Positions 5,431 to 11,489 of a stretch of DNA of 11,489 nt are shown here, piece by piece. This DNA is from JBBTSG01 sp038064775 (GTDB lineage: Bacteria > Patescibacteriota > Minisyncoccia > UBA6257 > GWB1-50-10). Each line of letters starts with the position of its first letter. The first letter of the stretch is position 1. Position numbers and translations under genes: made by a program. The notes under the pieces were generated by a model. The model was not told the DNA's origin and made no database searches. It saw only the letters and a list, made by a program, of their open reading frames with translations. The stretch lies in NCBI GenBank assembly GCA_038064775.1, contig JBBTSG010000004.1, forward strand, positions 1 through 11,489, written 5' to 3'.

Positions 5431-8403
5431 TTATCGCAACATCCGCAATAGATCGCTGAGCTGGTTTCTCATTGAATCGAGTTGGGCTTGGATTGAAGCG
5501 AGAAAAGCGGAAGATGGCGCAAGCTCGCCGGTTGAAGTTGTTGTGGTAATTCTGTTAAAAGTCGCGGTAATGCTTTTATTACCATTCATTAGAATACTGC
5601 ACTGTTGAGTCCAAGAAACACTGTCGCAACCAGTCCAACCGGTAAAAACAGAAGCGCTAGCGGGCGATGCGGAAAGCGTAATATTCGTTCCTTGCGAATA
5701 ATTCGCTGTGCAAGTTGAACCGCAGTTTATGCCCGCCGGATTCGAAGTTACCGTCCCCGCGCCCGTGCCGGATTTGGAAACACTTAGGGCGTAGATAGAT
5801 GGGCTAGAAGTCGCGACGGAAAGAACTGTGAAAGTAGCGCCATTCGAAGTTCCATAAGAAGTGGTAACGGTAATCGTGCGCGTTCCCACGACAGCATCGG
5901 AAGCAATAGCGTAAGTGGCATTGATTTGGCTATCAGAAATTAATTGCGAAGTATTTAACTGGAAACCACGATCTAAAACAGGATTCAGCCCAGTGCCAGA
6001 AATATTATTTGCTCCAGTAAAACGCCGACCGGTAATTACTAGAGGGACTGTCTGACCTTGATAGCCTTGAAATGGTGAGATTAAAGTGATTGAGGGTTGG
6101 GTAGAAGTCGCGGAAGAAATTGTAAATGGGTTATCACTTTTATCACTTCCAGTCGCCCCACTTCCATATAGTGCACCAAATACCCAAATCTTATATTTAT
6201 CACCTGAAGTTATACTTGTTGACCTATAATCCCCAACAACCCAATCATAACTAGAACCAGAAGAAACAGTCGCTATATAAAATGTATTGCCGGTACTCTG
6301 TGATTCTGCATTTATTGTTACCGCCGTCCCTGTTTGTTTGCCTTGTAGGGACCATGTAATGGTGTAGTGTTGTCCTGCCGTTAAAGTTTCTCCCCCATTC
6401 GGCGAAAGGACGGTGATTGAGGGTTGGGTGGAAGTGACAGAAGAAATAGTGAATCGAGTATCACTAACGTCTTTCACTGATTCATTCGAATTAACAATTC
6501 CATTCTGATCCGCTTTATAAACTTCTATGATATATTGGCCGGGAATAATAGTATTCGGAACTTGCCACAAATAATATCCGCTCGTTGGAGAGATAGCAAC
6601 GATTTTAACCGCTTGACTACCCACGCTTATCGCGGGGCCATCCGGCCTAAGTTCTATATAAACTTTCGAGCTGTCGGAAAAGTTTGATGCATTCCATTTT
6701 ATATTAAGCGTATCACCTATTTTATAAGTCTCTCCTCCATTCGGCGAAAGGACGGTGATTGAGGGTTGGGTTGCCGAAGGTGCGCTTATAGTAATCGGAA
6801 ACACCTTACTTATCGCGCTAGTTCCTAAACAAGTTCCACTTACTGCCGGACATCCTGTTGCATATACTGTCAAGTTATAAGTTCCGGAAGTTATTGGAAT
6901 TGGTGTTTCATAGCCGGTATTTTCGGGAAGTTGTCCCCTACCGATCATAGATGGAACCGTAAAAGAAACTTTACTGCCGTCATAATAAACAAATCCATTT
7001 AAAACGGCGCCTGTTGTATAAGGAATATACCACGATTTTGTGCCATCAAGAGTTTTTAGAATAACACTGCCAGTCTGGCCACCGTTTGTGAAAGAAACGG
7101 TGAGAGTTGATCCTACCTGAATAGGTTGTGGATTAACAGAAGAAATTAAGGGTTGGGTTGTGTTTGCGCCGCACTGCACAAATTCATGATTATGGTCATC
7201 AAAGTAAGCCCAAAGGCGGCGTTGTGTGCCATCCAAATTTAATTTTGAATCAATATCACTAACGCCCGGCTTGTACCACGGCGACCAGCCGCCATAGAAC
7301 CATTGAATGCGATACGCCGCGATTTCGGGATGCGCGGAAATGTTTAATCCTAACTTTTCAAACTCGCCTGTGCCATTCGGATTTCCCAGTGGCGCCTGCC
7401 AATATACTTGGGGTGCTGAACACGAAATTCCCGGCGGTACTGGTGTTGGTGAAGGAACTGGCGTTGGGCGAGGGTTTTTTTCTTCTGCGGGAGAAATAGT
7501 TTTATCACCAGTGGTACTACTACAACTGAAGTTCACATATTCGTTATTGCCATCAATTATTGTGATAGGCAACTTATCTCCGCCACAACTACTCTTCCAT
7601 GTGAGTTGTGTGCTGATTGGACCAGTCACGTTTACCACACAAGCTCCGACACCACTACAGTTAAAATTCAATGAAGAATTGTCAGTGGCTGTATAACATT
7701 TTTCTTGGTTGTTTGATCCATTAAAGACACACTTTACCTGTTCGTATGTTTTTGAAGTATTGTAAACCGGCGGCGGAGTNNNNNNNNNNNNNNNNNNNNN
7801 NNNNNNNNNNNNNNNNNNNNNNNNNNNNNNNNNNNNNNNNNNNNNNNNNNNNNNNNNNNNNNNNNNNNNNNNNNNNNNNTCATAAAACTCCGGCACTAAC
7901 GAAGTTAGAAGTTTTGACGTCGCCGTGTCCACTTGACCGCTAACCGGAAGATTATTCGCTTTCTGAAAAGCTTGCACGGCTTTTTGTGTTTTATTGCCGT
8001 AGTAACCAGTGATAAGTCCTTCCGGATAATTCCCGAGTTGTTTCAGCGTCATCTGGAGAAGATAAACCGAATTTTGCTGACTTCTTAATTTTAATTCCGG
8101 CAAAGCGCAAGAAACCTGCGGACTGCCGGGCAACTCTTCAAGCGTGATTGAACCAATAGAAGAAATCTTTCCTTGCTGTACTATCCCTCCTTGCTGTCCC
8201 GTGGACGGAGAAACAGGACTGGCAAATGTCGGTGAATTCTTTAAAGAGTTTAATTGATTTTGAAGCGCCTGAAATTGGGCGTTCAAGATTTTCAAACTCT
8301 CATTAATATCATTTAAACCTTGACCTTTGACCGTTCCAAACGGCAGTAAAAAACCAACGACGATAAACGCGCTGACTACACCTAAAATAACAAGTTTTTT
8401 CAT
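5431..8403 (-). CDS. Secreted multidomain protein: PG-binding, SPNGGE-type, IPT/TIG-like and InlB-like modules (about 990 aa, gapped)
   Basis: The protein begins with a signal peptide (KKLVILGVVSAFIVVGFLLPFGTV is the hydrophobic part) and a short coiled coil (about 31-56). Next is a peptidoglycan-binding domain of the PG_binding_1 type (about 105-168, with QMTLKQLG, GYYGNKTQKAVQAFQ and VDTATSKLL). The assembly gap covers residues 175-208, then a Cys-containing module (about 215-296) and a Pro-rich linker (309-325). A Trp-rich module (326-415), an IPT/TIG-like module (418-540), two SPNGGE modules (546-655 and 660-763), another IPT/TIG-like module (768-862) and an InlB-like repeat (870-950) follow. 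A C-terminal coiled coil is at 964-990. It probably sits on the cell wall as an adhesin or envelope-organising protein. No enzyme motif or sortase signal is seen. The frame across the N-run is open but unproven. Confidence 0.85.
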   Translation of the reverse strand: MKKLVILGVVSAFIVVGFLLPFGTVKGQGLNDINESLKILNAQFQALQNQLNSLKNSPTFASPVSPSTGQQGGIVQQGKISSIGSITLEELPGSPQVSCALPELKLRSQQNSVYLLQMTLKQLGNYPEGLITGYYGNKTQKAVQAFQKANNLPVSGQVDTATSKLLTSLVPEFYXXXXXXXXXXXXXXXXXXXXXXXXXXXXXXXXXXTPPPVYNTSKTYEQVKCVFNGSNNQEKCYTATDNSSLNFNCSGVGACVVNVTGPISTQLTWKSSCGGDKLPITIIDGNNEYVNFSCSSTTGDKTISPAEEKNPRPTPVPSPTPVPPGISCSAPQVYWQAPLGNPNGTGEFEKLGLNISAHPEIAAYRIQWFYGGWSPWYKPGVSDIDSKLNLDGTQRRLWAYFDDHNHEFVQCGANTTQPLISSVNPQPIQVGSTLTVSFTNGGQTGSVILKTLDGTKSWYIPYTTGAVLNGFVYYDGSKVSFTVPSMIGRGQLPENTGYETPIPITSGTYNLTVYATGCPAVSGTCLGTSAISKVFPITISAPSATQPSITVLSPNGGETYKIGDTLNIKWNASNFSDSSKVYIELRPDGPAISVGSQAVKIVAISPTSGYYLWQVPNTIIPGQYIIEVYKADQNGIVNSNESVKDVSDTRFTISSVTSTQPSITVLSPNGGETLTAGQHYTITWSLQGKQTGTAVTINAESQSTGNTFYIATVSSGSSYDWVVGDYRSTSITSGDKYKIWVFGALYGSGATGSDKSDNPFTISSATSTQPSITLISPFQGYQGQTVPLVITGRRFTGANNISGTGLNPVLDRGFQLNTSQLISDSQINATYAIASDAVVGTRTITVTTSYGTSNGATFTVLSVATSSPSIYALSVSKSGTGAGTVTSNPAGINCGSTCTANYSQGTNITLSASPASASVFTGWTGCDSVSWTQQCSILMNGNKSITATFNRITTTTSTGELAPSSAFLASIQAQLDSMRNQLSDLLRMLR
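6395..6429. repeat. 35-bp direct repeat, copy A (module boundary)
   Basis: This is identical over 35 bp to 6737-6771, exactly 342 nt (114 codons) away. It encodes the TQPSITVLSPNGGE start of the second SPNGGE module. A shorter, diverged version lies near 6073-6099 at the next module start. Confidence 0.9.
6737..6771. repeat. 35-bp direct repeat, copy B (module boundary)
   Basis: This is the second copy, encoding the start of the first SPNGGE module. Base-perfect identity, while the module interiors have diverged strongly, points to conversion or selection at the boundary, or to recent module shuffling. Confidence 0.9.
7780..7879. other. Assembly gap of 100 N
   Basis: Exactly 100 N usually marks a scaffold join of unknown true length. 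It lies between the PG-binding domain and a module starting TPPPVYN. A Pro/Thr-rich or repeated linker that defeated assembly is a likely cause (inference). The gene may be longer or shorter than shown, and a frameshift cannot be excluded. Confidence 0.97.
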
Positions 8404-8417
8404 ATTATTTTTTATTT

Positions 8418-8446
8418 TTGATACTTCGACTTTGTATCAGTATCAA
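8418..8446 (-). promoter_or_regulatory. Putative promoter of the multidomain surface protein gene
   Basis: On the minus strand TTGATA (8441-8446, 5 of 6), a 17-bp spacer and TATCAA (8418-8423, 4 of 6) end 14 nt before the ATG at 8403. GATAC (8420-8424) is inverted as GTATC (8434-8438) inside it, a possible regulator site. No Shine-Dalgarno is present in the AT-only stretch before the ATG. Confidence 0.5.
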
Positions 8447-8464
8447 TCCTGAGCTTGTCGAAAG
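8447..8464. repeat. Dispersed TCCTGAG-NNN-GTCGAA repeat, intergenic copy
   Basis: TCCTGAGCTTGTCGAA differs at two of 16 positions from TCCTGAGATAGTCGAA inside leuS (10038-10053). It is flanked by TCAATC (8443-8448) and GATTGA (8464-8469), which can pair, so it sits in the loop of a small hairpin. This motif type is known as a scattered short repeat in many bacterial genomes. Confidence 0.55.
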
Positions 8465-8506
8465 ATTGACCTTTGCTTTTAGAATACTACCCCCCCCTGA
8501 AAATCA

Positions 8507-8524
8507 AGAGTTATCCCCAACTCT
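8507..8524 (-). terminator. Weak hairpin overlapping the leuS stop codon
   Basis: AGAGTT / AACTCT form a 6-bp stem with a 6-nt loop, spanning the last bases of leuS. On the minus strand it is followed by TGATTTTC, only a short T-run, and then by a G8 tract. It is a possible weak terminator. The loop also contains TTATCCCCA, one mismatch from a DnaA box. Confidence 0.35.
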
Positions 8525-11489
8525 AAATCACAAAATTAATCAAACGGTTAGGCACAAAAATAACTTTTTTTGGTTTATTCTCCGCTAGATATTGCTTCAT
8601 GCGTTCCTGCTTAATCGCTAACTTTCCCGCTTCACTTTCGCTAATACCTATTTTCGCTTCAACTTGATCACGAACTTTACCGTTAATTTGAATAATAAGA
8701 GTAAATGTTTCTTCCTTAATTAGTTTCGGGTCAAATTTTGGCCATTCTGATTGATGAACTGATTCTTTATTTCCTAACGCCATCCATAATTCTTCTGCCA
8801 AATGTGGCGCGAAAGGAGCAAGAAGCTTCAGAAACAATAACAAATGATTAGTGATTATTGACTTTTCATTTTTTTCCATTTCATTCAATAAAATCATTAA
8901 CGCGCTAATCGCGGTGTTGTAATGAAAACTTTCTATATCTTCGGTGACTTTTTTAATTGCCTTATGTAATAAATGGTTCAGATTCGTTTCTAAGAAAAGT
9001 GTCTCGGAACCCGAGCGAGCATGGTCTCCGACGAAGTTGGAGGAGTGAGGGCGAGAGTCAAGCGGGCGAGCGAGCGGCTGGGCGAGCGAGACCCCGTCTT
9101 TTCGTGAAACGAAGCCGAACCCTAATTTCCAAACTCTTTCCAAAAATCGGCTCACGCCTAAAATTCCTCGCGAGTTCCAACTCACCGTCGCTTCGTGCGG
9201 GCCTAAAAATAGTTCATACATCCGCAGAGCATCCGCGCCGAATTCTTTTATAATTTCGTCAGGGGAAACTATATTACCACGACTTTTCGACATTTTTTCG
9301 CCATCCGCGCCCAAGATGATGCCGTGCGGCACGCGTTTTGCGTATGGTTCAGAAGTTGGCACGTATTTTTTGTCGTAGAGAAATTTATGCCAAAATCTGG
9401 AATACAAAAGATGGAGTGTGGTGTGCTCCATGCCGCCGAAATAAACATCAACCGGCAGCCAACATTTTAACAAACTTTTGCTCGCGAATTCTTTTTTATT
9501 TTTCGGATCAGCGTAGCGGAGATAATACCAAGAACTTCCCGCCCACTGCGGCATTGTATTCGTCTCACGCAACGCCTTCCCGCCGCACTGCGGACATTTA
9601 ATATTTACCCATTCTTTTATCGCCGCGAGTGGCGACTCGCCCGTGCCGGTCGGCTCGTATTTTTTTACTTTCGGTAATTTCACTGGTAAATCTTTTTCCG
9701 GCACCGCGACAACCCCACAATTCGCGCAGTGAATTAACGGAATCGGCTCGCCCCAATAACGTTGGCGGGAAAAAACCCAGTCGCGCAACTTGTACTGAAT
9801 TTTTGATTGCCCAAATTTTTTAATCGCCTCAGCAATAGAAATCAACGGCTTATTAGCTATCGGCAGTTTAAATTTTTCCGCAAATTGCCTGTCACGTTCG
9901 TCGTGCGCCGGCACCGCCATAATCGCCCCCGTGCCGTAAGTCCCAAGAACGTAATCAGCAATAAAAATCGGAATTTCTTCTTTCGTCGCCGGATTTATTG
10001 CTTTCACTCCTTTCAATTCCACGCCAGTTTTCTCTTGTCCTGAGATAGTCGAAGAGGCCGCCAATCTTTCATCTTCTGATTTTGATTTTGTTTTTTTGAT
10101 GTATGCTTCAACCTCTTTGTGATTTGAGATTTGAGATTTGAGATTTTCTACAAACGGATGTTCCGGCGCTAAAACAACGTAAGTCGCGCCAAAAAGCGTG
10201 TCTGGACGAGTGGTGAAAACCTGGATTGAATCAACACAATGGCGCAAAATTTCCGGTTCTTTTTCAGCGCATGCGTGTGGCGCGTTCGCCACAAAGTTAA
10301 AAATCGTTCCGCCGATTAGATTTTTTATATTTTCGGCCTGAAACTGTGGCACCGTATCATCAGTTGTATCCCGCAAAATATGAATAGCGCCGGCATTACT
10401 TTTTATTTTCTCGGCATTAAATTTCCAGTCAAAAGCGTAAGAACGGAAAGGATCATCTAGAAAACGGTTTTGTGTGAAACTTGAAACAAGGATTGTTTTT
10501 CGCACCGGTTTTTTGAGTTGCTCCAAAACTTTCATCGCAACAACGCCACCCAAACTATGGCCAAGAAGAACGGTGTTTTTATTAAACGGAATTGATTTTA
10601 AAACTTCGGCAACTTGGTCGTAGACGCGCGGATCGTCAGAATTTGGCAATTTTGGCGTGTAAACTTTCGCGCCGCGGCGTTCCAATTCTTTTTTGAGCCA
10701 CGGGAAAAAATTCGCGCTTGGCGAACCAGTGTAGCCATGAAGCAAAACATAAGTTGGCGCAACGCCGTCTTTGATTTCAAAATCAAGAAGCGCCCCAACG
10801 GACTTACCGATCCAATTCTCCTGCTGGGTTTTTATCCCTTGCGGCCAGTCAAGTTTTTTTAATCCTTCCAAAAGTTTTTCAGCATAAGCGGTAATGCGCA
10901 AATACCACTGTTTCATTTCTTTCTCCACCACTTTCGTGCCACACCGCTCGCAATGGCCATTGATAACTTCTTCGTTCGCCAAACCGGTTTTGTCTTTCGG
11001 ACACCAATTTATTTTGCCAGTCGCCTCATACGCGAGTCCCGCTTTAAAAAATTGCAAAAAAATCCACTGCGTCCATTTGTAATAGTTCGGATCGGTGGTT
11101 GTTACCTCCCGCGACCAGTCAAAACCCATTCCCCAACTTTGAAGTTGGCGTTTCGCGTTTGCGATATTTTTTGCCGTGGAAACAGAAGGATGAACTTTAT
11201 TTTTAATGGCGTAATTTTCCGCGGGCAATCCGAAAGCGTCCCAACCGATTGGATACATTACTTCATACCCTTTCATTCGTGAGTAGCGGCTGTAGACATC
11301 ACCCGCAACGTAAGGCCGCAAGTGGCCCATATGCAAACCTTCGCCCGATGGATAAGGAAACTCGATTAAAACATATTTCTTCCGACGCTTGAGGTCGGAA
11401 CCTCGACCTCTTTGGGCGTCGGGGTTATTTTTTTTGCTCGCGTCACTCGCTTTATAAATACCTTCGCCAAGCCATTTTTTCTGCCACTT
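8523..11489 (-). CDS. leuS: Leucyl-tRNA synthetase with an internal alpha/beta hydrolase domain (5' end outside the window)
   Basis: LeuRS charges tRNA-Leu with leucine and edits mischarged products. Residues are counted from the right edge, where the frame is still open (KWQKKWLGEGIYKASD); 988 residues are visible and only the extreme N-terminus is missing. Class I motifs are HMGH (53-56) in FPYPSGEGLHMGH and KMSKS (732-736). Zinc-type Cys clusters lie at 163/180/183 and 588/591/632/635. The CP1 editing domain has TTRPDT (426-431) and GTGAIMAVPAHDERD. Anticodon-binding and C-terminal regions follow, ending VIFVPNRLINFVI. Unusual additions are a hydrolase domain (about 244-418), a palindrome-encoded stretch near residues 23-36 and another at about 793-836, plus small repeat-derived loops. 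Typical bacterial LeuRS has about 800-880 residues. All key motifs remain, so the enzyme should be active. A TTG at 11334-11336 is internal, not the start. Confidence 0.97.
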   Translation of the reverse strand, partial: KWQKKWLGEGIYKASDASKKNNPDAQRGRGSDLKRRKKYVLIEFPYPSGEGLHMGHLRPYVAGDVYSRYSRMKGYEVMYPIGWDAFGLPAENYAIKNKVHPSVSTAKNIANAKRQLQSWGMGFDWSREVTTTDPNYYKWTQWIFLQFFKAGLAYEATGKINWCPKDKTGLANEEVINGHCERCGTKVVEKEMKQWYLRITAYAEKLLEGLKKLDWPQGIKTQQENWIGKSVGALLDFEIKDGVAPTYVLLHGYTGSPSANFFPWLKKELERRGAKVYTPKLPNSDDPRVYDQVAEVLKSIPFNKNTVLLGHSLGGVVAMKVLEQLKKPVRKTILVSSFTQNRFLDDPFRSYAFDWKFNAEKIKSNAGAIHILRDTTDDTVPQFQAENIKNLIGGTIFNFVANAPHACAEKEPEILRHCVDSIQVFTTRPDTLFGATYVVLAPEHPFVENLKSQISNHKEVEAYIKKTKSKSEDERLAASSTISGQEKTGVELKGVKAINPATKEEIPIFIADYVLGTYGTGAIMAVPAHDERDRQFAEKFKLPIANKPLISIAEAIKKFGQSKIQYKLRDWVFSRQRYWGEPIPLIHCANCGVVAVPEKDLPVKLPKVKKYEPTGTGESPLAAIKEWVNIKCPQCGGKALRETNTMPQWAGSSWYYLRYADPKNKKEFASKSLLKCWLPVDVYFGGMEHTTLHLLYSRFWHKFLYDKKYVPTSEPYAKRVPHGIILGADGEKMSKSRGNIVSPDEIIKEFGADALRMYELFLGPHEATVSWNSRGILGVSRFLERVWKLGFGFVSRKDGVSLAQPLARPLDSRPHSSNFVGDHARSGSETLFLETNLNHLLHKAIKKVTEDIESFHYNTAISALMILLNEMEKNEKSIITNHLLLFLKLLAPFAPHLAEELWMALGNKESVHQSEWPKFDPKLIKEETFTLIIQINGKVRDQVEAKIGISESEAGKLAIKQERMKQYLAENKPKKVIFVPNRLINFVI
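8983..9113. repeat. 131-bp palindromic element inserted in frame in leuS
   Basis: The ends are inverted: TTCGTTTC (8983-8990) against GAAACGAA (9106-9113), with further shared blocks GAAAAG and GTCTCG on each arm. Inside are a hairpin CTCCGAC-GAA-GTTGGAG (9026-9042) and two direct GGGCGAGCGAG units 16 bp apart (9064-9074 and 9080-9090). It is far more GC-rich than its surroundings. It is translated as a Ser/Arg/Pro-rich stretch (for example VSLAQPLARPLDSRPHSS) between the catalytic core and the anticodon-binding helices, where LeuRS normally has only a short linker. It resembles in-frame palindromic elements known from Rickettsia in style, not in sequence. Confidence 0.75.
10036..10054. repeat. 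Dispersed TCCTGAG-NNN-GTCGAA repeat, copy inside leuS
   Basis: TGTCCTGAGATAGTCGAAG encodes SSTISGQ (about residues 479-485) in the editing domain, in a loop before EKTGVELKGV that is usually a few residues shorter. It is related to the intergenic copy at 8447-8464. Confidence 0.5.
10121..10146. repeat. 7-bp tandem repeat inside leuS
   Basis: GATTTGA occurs three times in tandem (10121-10141), followed by a partial GATTT. It encodes the NLKSQISNH loop (about residues 448-457) of the editing domain. Because the unit is 7 bp, gain or loss of one copy would shift the frame; only three-copy changes keep it. Confidence 0.85.
10236..10763 (-). other. RBBP9/YdeN-type alpha/beta hydrolase domain inserted in LeuRS
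   Basis: This part of leuS (about residues 244-418) matches a complete serine hydrolase of the RBBP9/YdeN family. It has TYVLLHGYTGSPSANFFPWL with the HG oxyanion turn, then KKELERRGAKVYTPKLPNSD. The nucleophile elbow is GHSLGG with Ser312, the acid DDTVP (Asp377 or Asp378), and His405 in NAPHAC as candidate base. It is placed at a beta-turn between LLDFEIKDG and DSIQVFTTRPDT, segments that follow each other directly in ordinary LeuRS. Free-standing family members have about 185 residues, so the domain is close to whole. Its substrate is unknown. A role near editing, such as ester or thioester hydrolysis, is speculation. Confidence 0.88.
11382..11422. repeat. 41-bp nested palindrome in the N-terminal part of leuS
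   Basis: The outer arms CCGACGC (11382-11388) / GCGTCGG (11416-11422) and inner arms GAGGTC (11391-11396) / GACCTC (11405-11410) form a nested stem with an 8-nt loop. It is translated as part of NPDAQRGRGSDLKRR, between GIYKASD and KKYVLIEFPYPSG, where LeuRS usually has only about ten residues. It is GC-rich compared with its flanks and differs in sequence from the 131-bp element. Confidence 0.7.

Noticed and set aside
7746..7943. Plus-strand frame running through the N-run
   Set aside because: It consists mostly of undetermined bases and lies antisense to the surface protein gene.
8957..9253. Separate plus-strand gene across the 131-bp element (98-codon frame)
   Set aside because: It is antisense to well-conserved leuS sequence and resembles no protein. 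It is an antisense shadow helped by the GC-rich element.
10236..10763. Chimeric assembly joining a hydrolase gene to leuS
   Set aside because: Both junctions keep the frame, and the two LeuRS halves meet at adjacent positions of the normal protein. A misassembly would rarely do this. Read coverage should still be checked.
10598..11282. Several 60-110 codon frames overlapping leuS on both strands
   Set aside because: They overlap strongly conserved LeuRS or hydrolase motifs in other frames and have no start signals of their own.
11334..11336. TTG as the start codon of leuS
   Set aside because: The frame stays open to the window edge and encodes the expected LeuRS N-terminus (KKWLGEG, then FPYPSGEGLHMGH). 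TTG lies inside the HIGH-motif region.

Overview
The window looks like part of a small, AT-rich genome of the Candidate Phyla Radiation (Patescibacteria), probably a Parcubacteria-type lineage. This is inference. It rests on single housekeeping genes packed among short intergenic gaps, large secreted proteins built from peptidoglycan-binding, SPNGGE-type, IPT/TIG-like and InlB-like modules, starts placed 6-8 nt after a -10 box with no usable Shine-Dalgarno, and GC-rich hairpins and palindromic repeats in AT-rich DNA. The standard genetic code fits. All nine visible stops are TAA or TAG. A 100-base run of N shows that this is a scaffolded assembly.

Layout, left to right. 1-50 is the 3' end of a tRNA-Ser. 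95-349 (-) is an unknown 84-aa protein with a clear promoter and Shine-Dalgarno. 350-740 holds a DnaA-box match, a -10 box, several palindromes, a 27-codon Lys-rich mini-gene (578-661) and a strong terminator. 741-1784 (+) is an HtrA/DegP-type serine protease with a PDZ-like end but no signal peptide. It converges across a 10-bp-period repeat array on 1876-2784 (-), a membrane-anchored protein with a lamin-tail-like fold. 2828-4663 (-) is glmS. 4797-5277 (-) is a RelE/ParE-type toxin and ribbon-helix-helix antitoxin pair. 5431-8403 (-) is a large multidomain secreted protein interrupted by the assembly gap. 8523-11489 (-) is leuS, cut at its 5' end by the window edge.

The most striking object is leuS. 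Its reading frame is open throughout and the catalytic, zinc and editing motifs are present. Inside the start of the editing domain, however, sits an apparently complete RBBP9/YdeN-type alpha/beta hydrolase of about 175 residues with a plausible Ser-Asp-His triad. The same gene also carries a 131-bp GC-rich palindromic element translated in frame, a 41-bp nested palindrome near the N-terminus, a dispersed TCCTGAG/GTCGAA repeat, and a 7-bp tandem repeat. Most of these lie in loops or linkers, so the gene appears to have absorbed several mobile or repetitive sequences while staying functional.

Functionally the window mixes translation (tRNA-Ser, LeuRS), amino-sugar supply for the envelope (GlmS), envelope or surface proteins (the lamin-tail-like protein and the PG-binding multidomain protein), proteostasis (HtrA-like), and a toxin-antitoxin pair. 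No metabolic operon is visible. Most genes appear to have their own promoters, and only the toxin-antitoxin pair is clearly co-transcribed.
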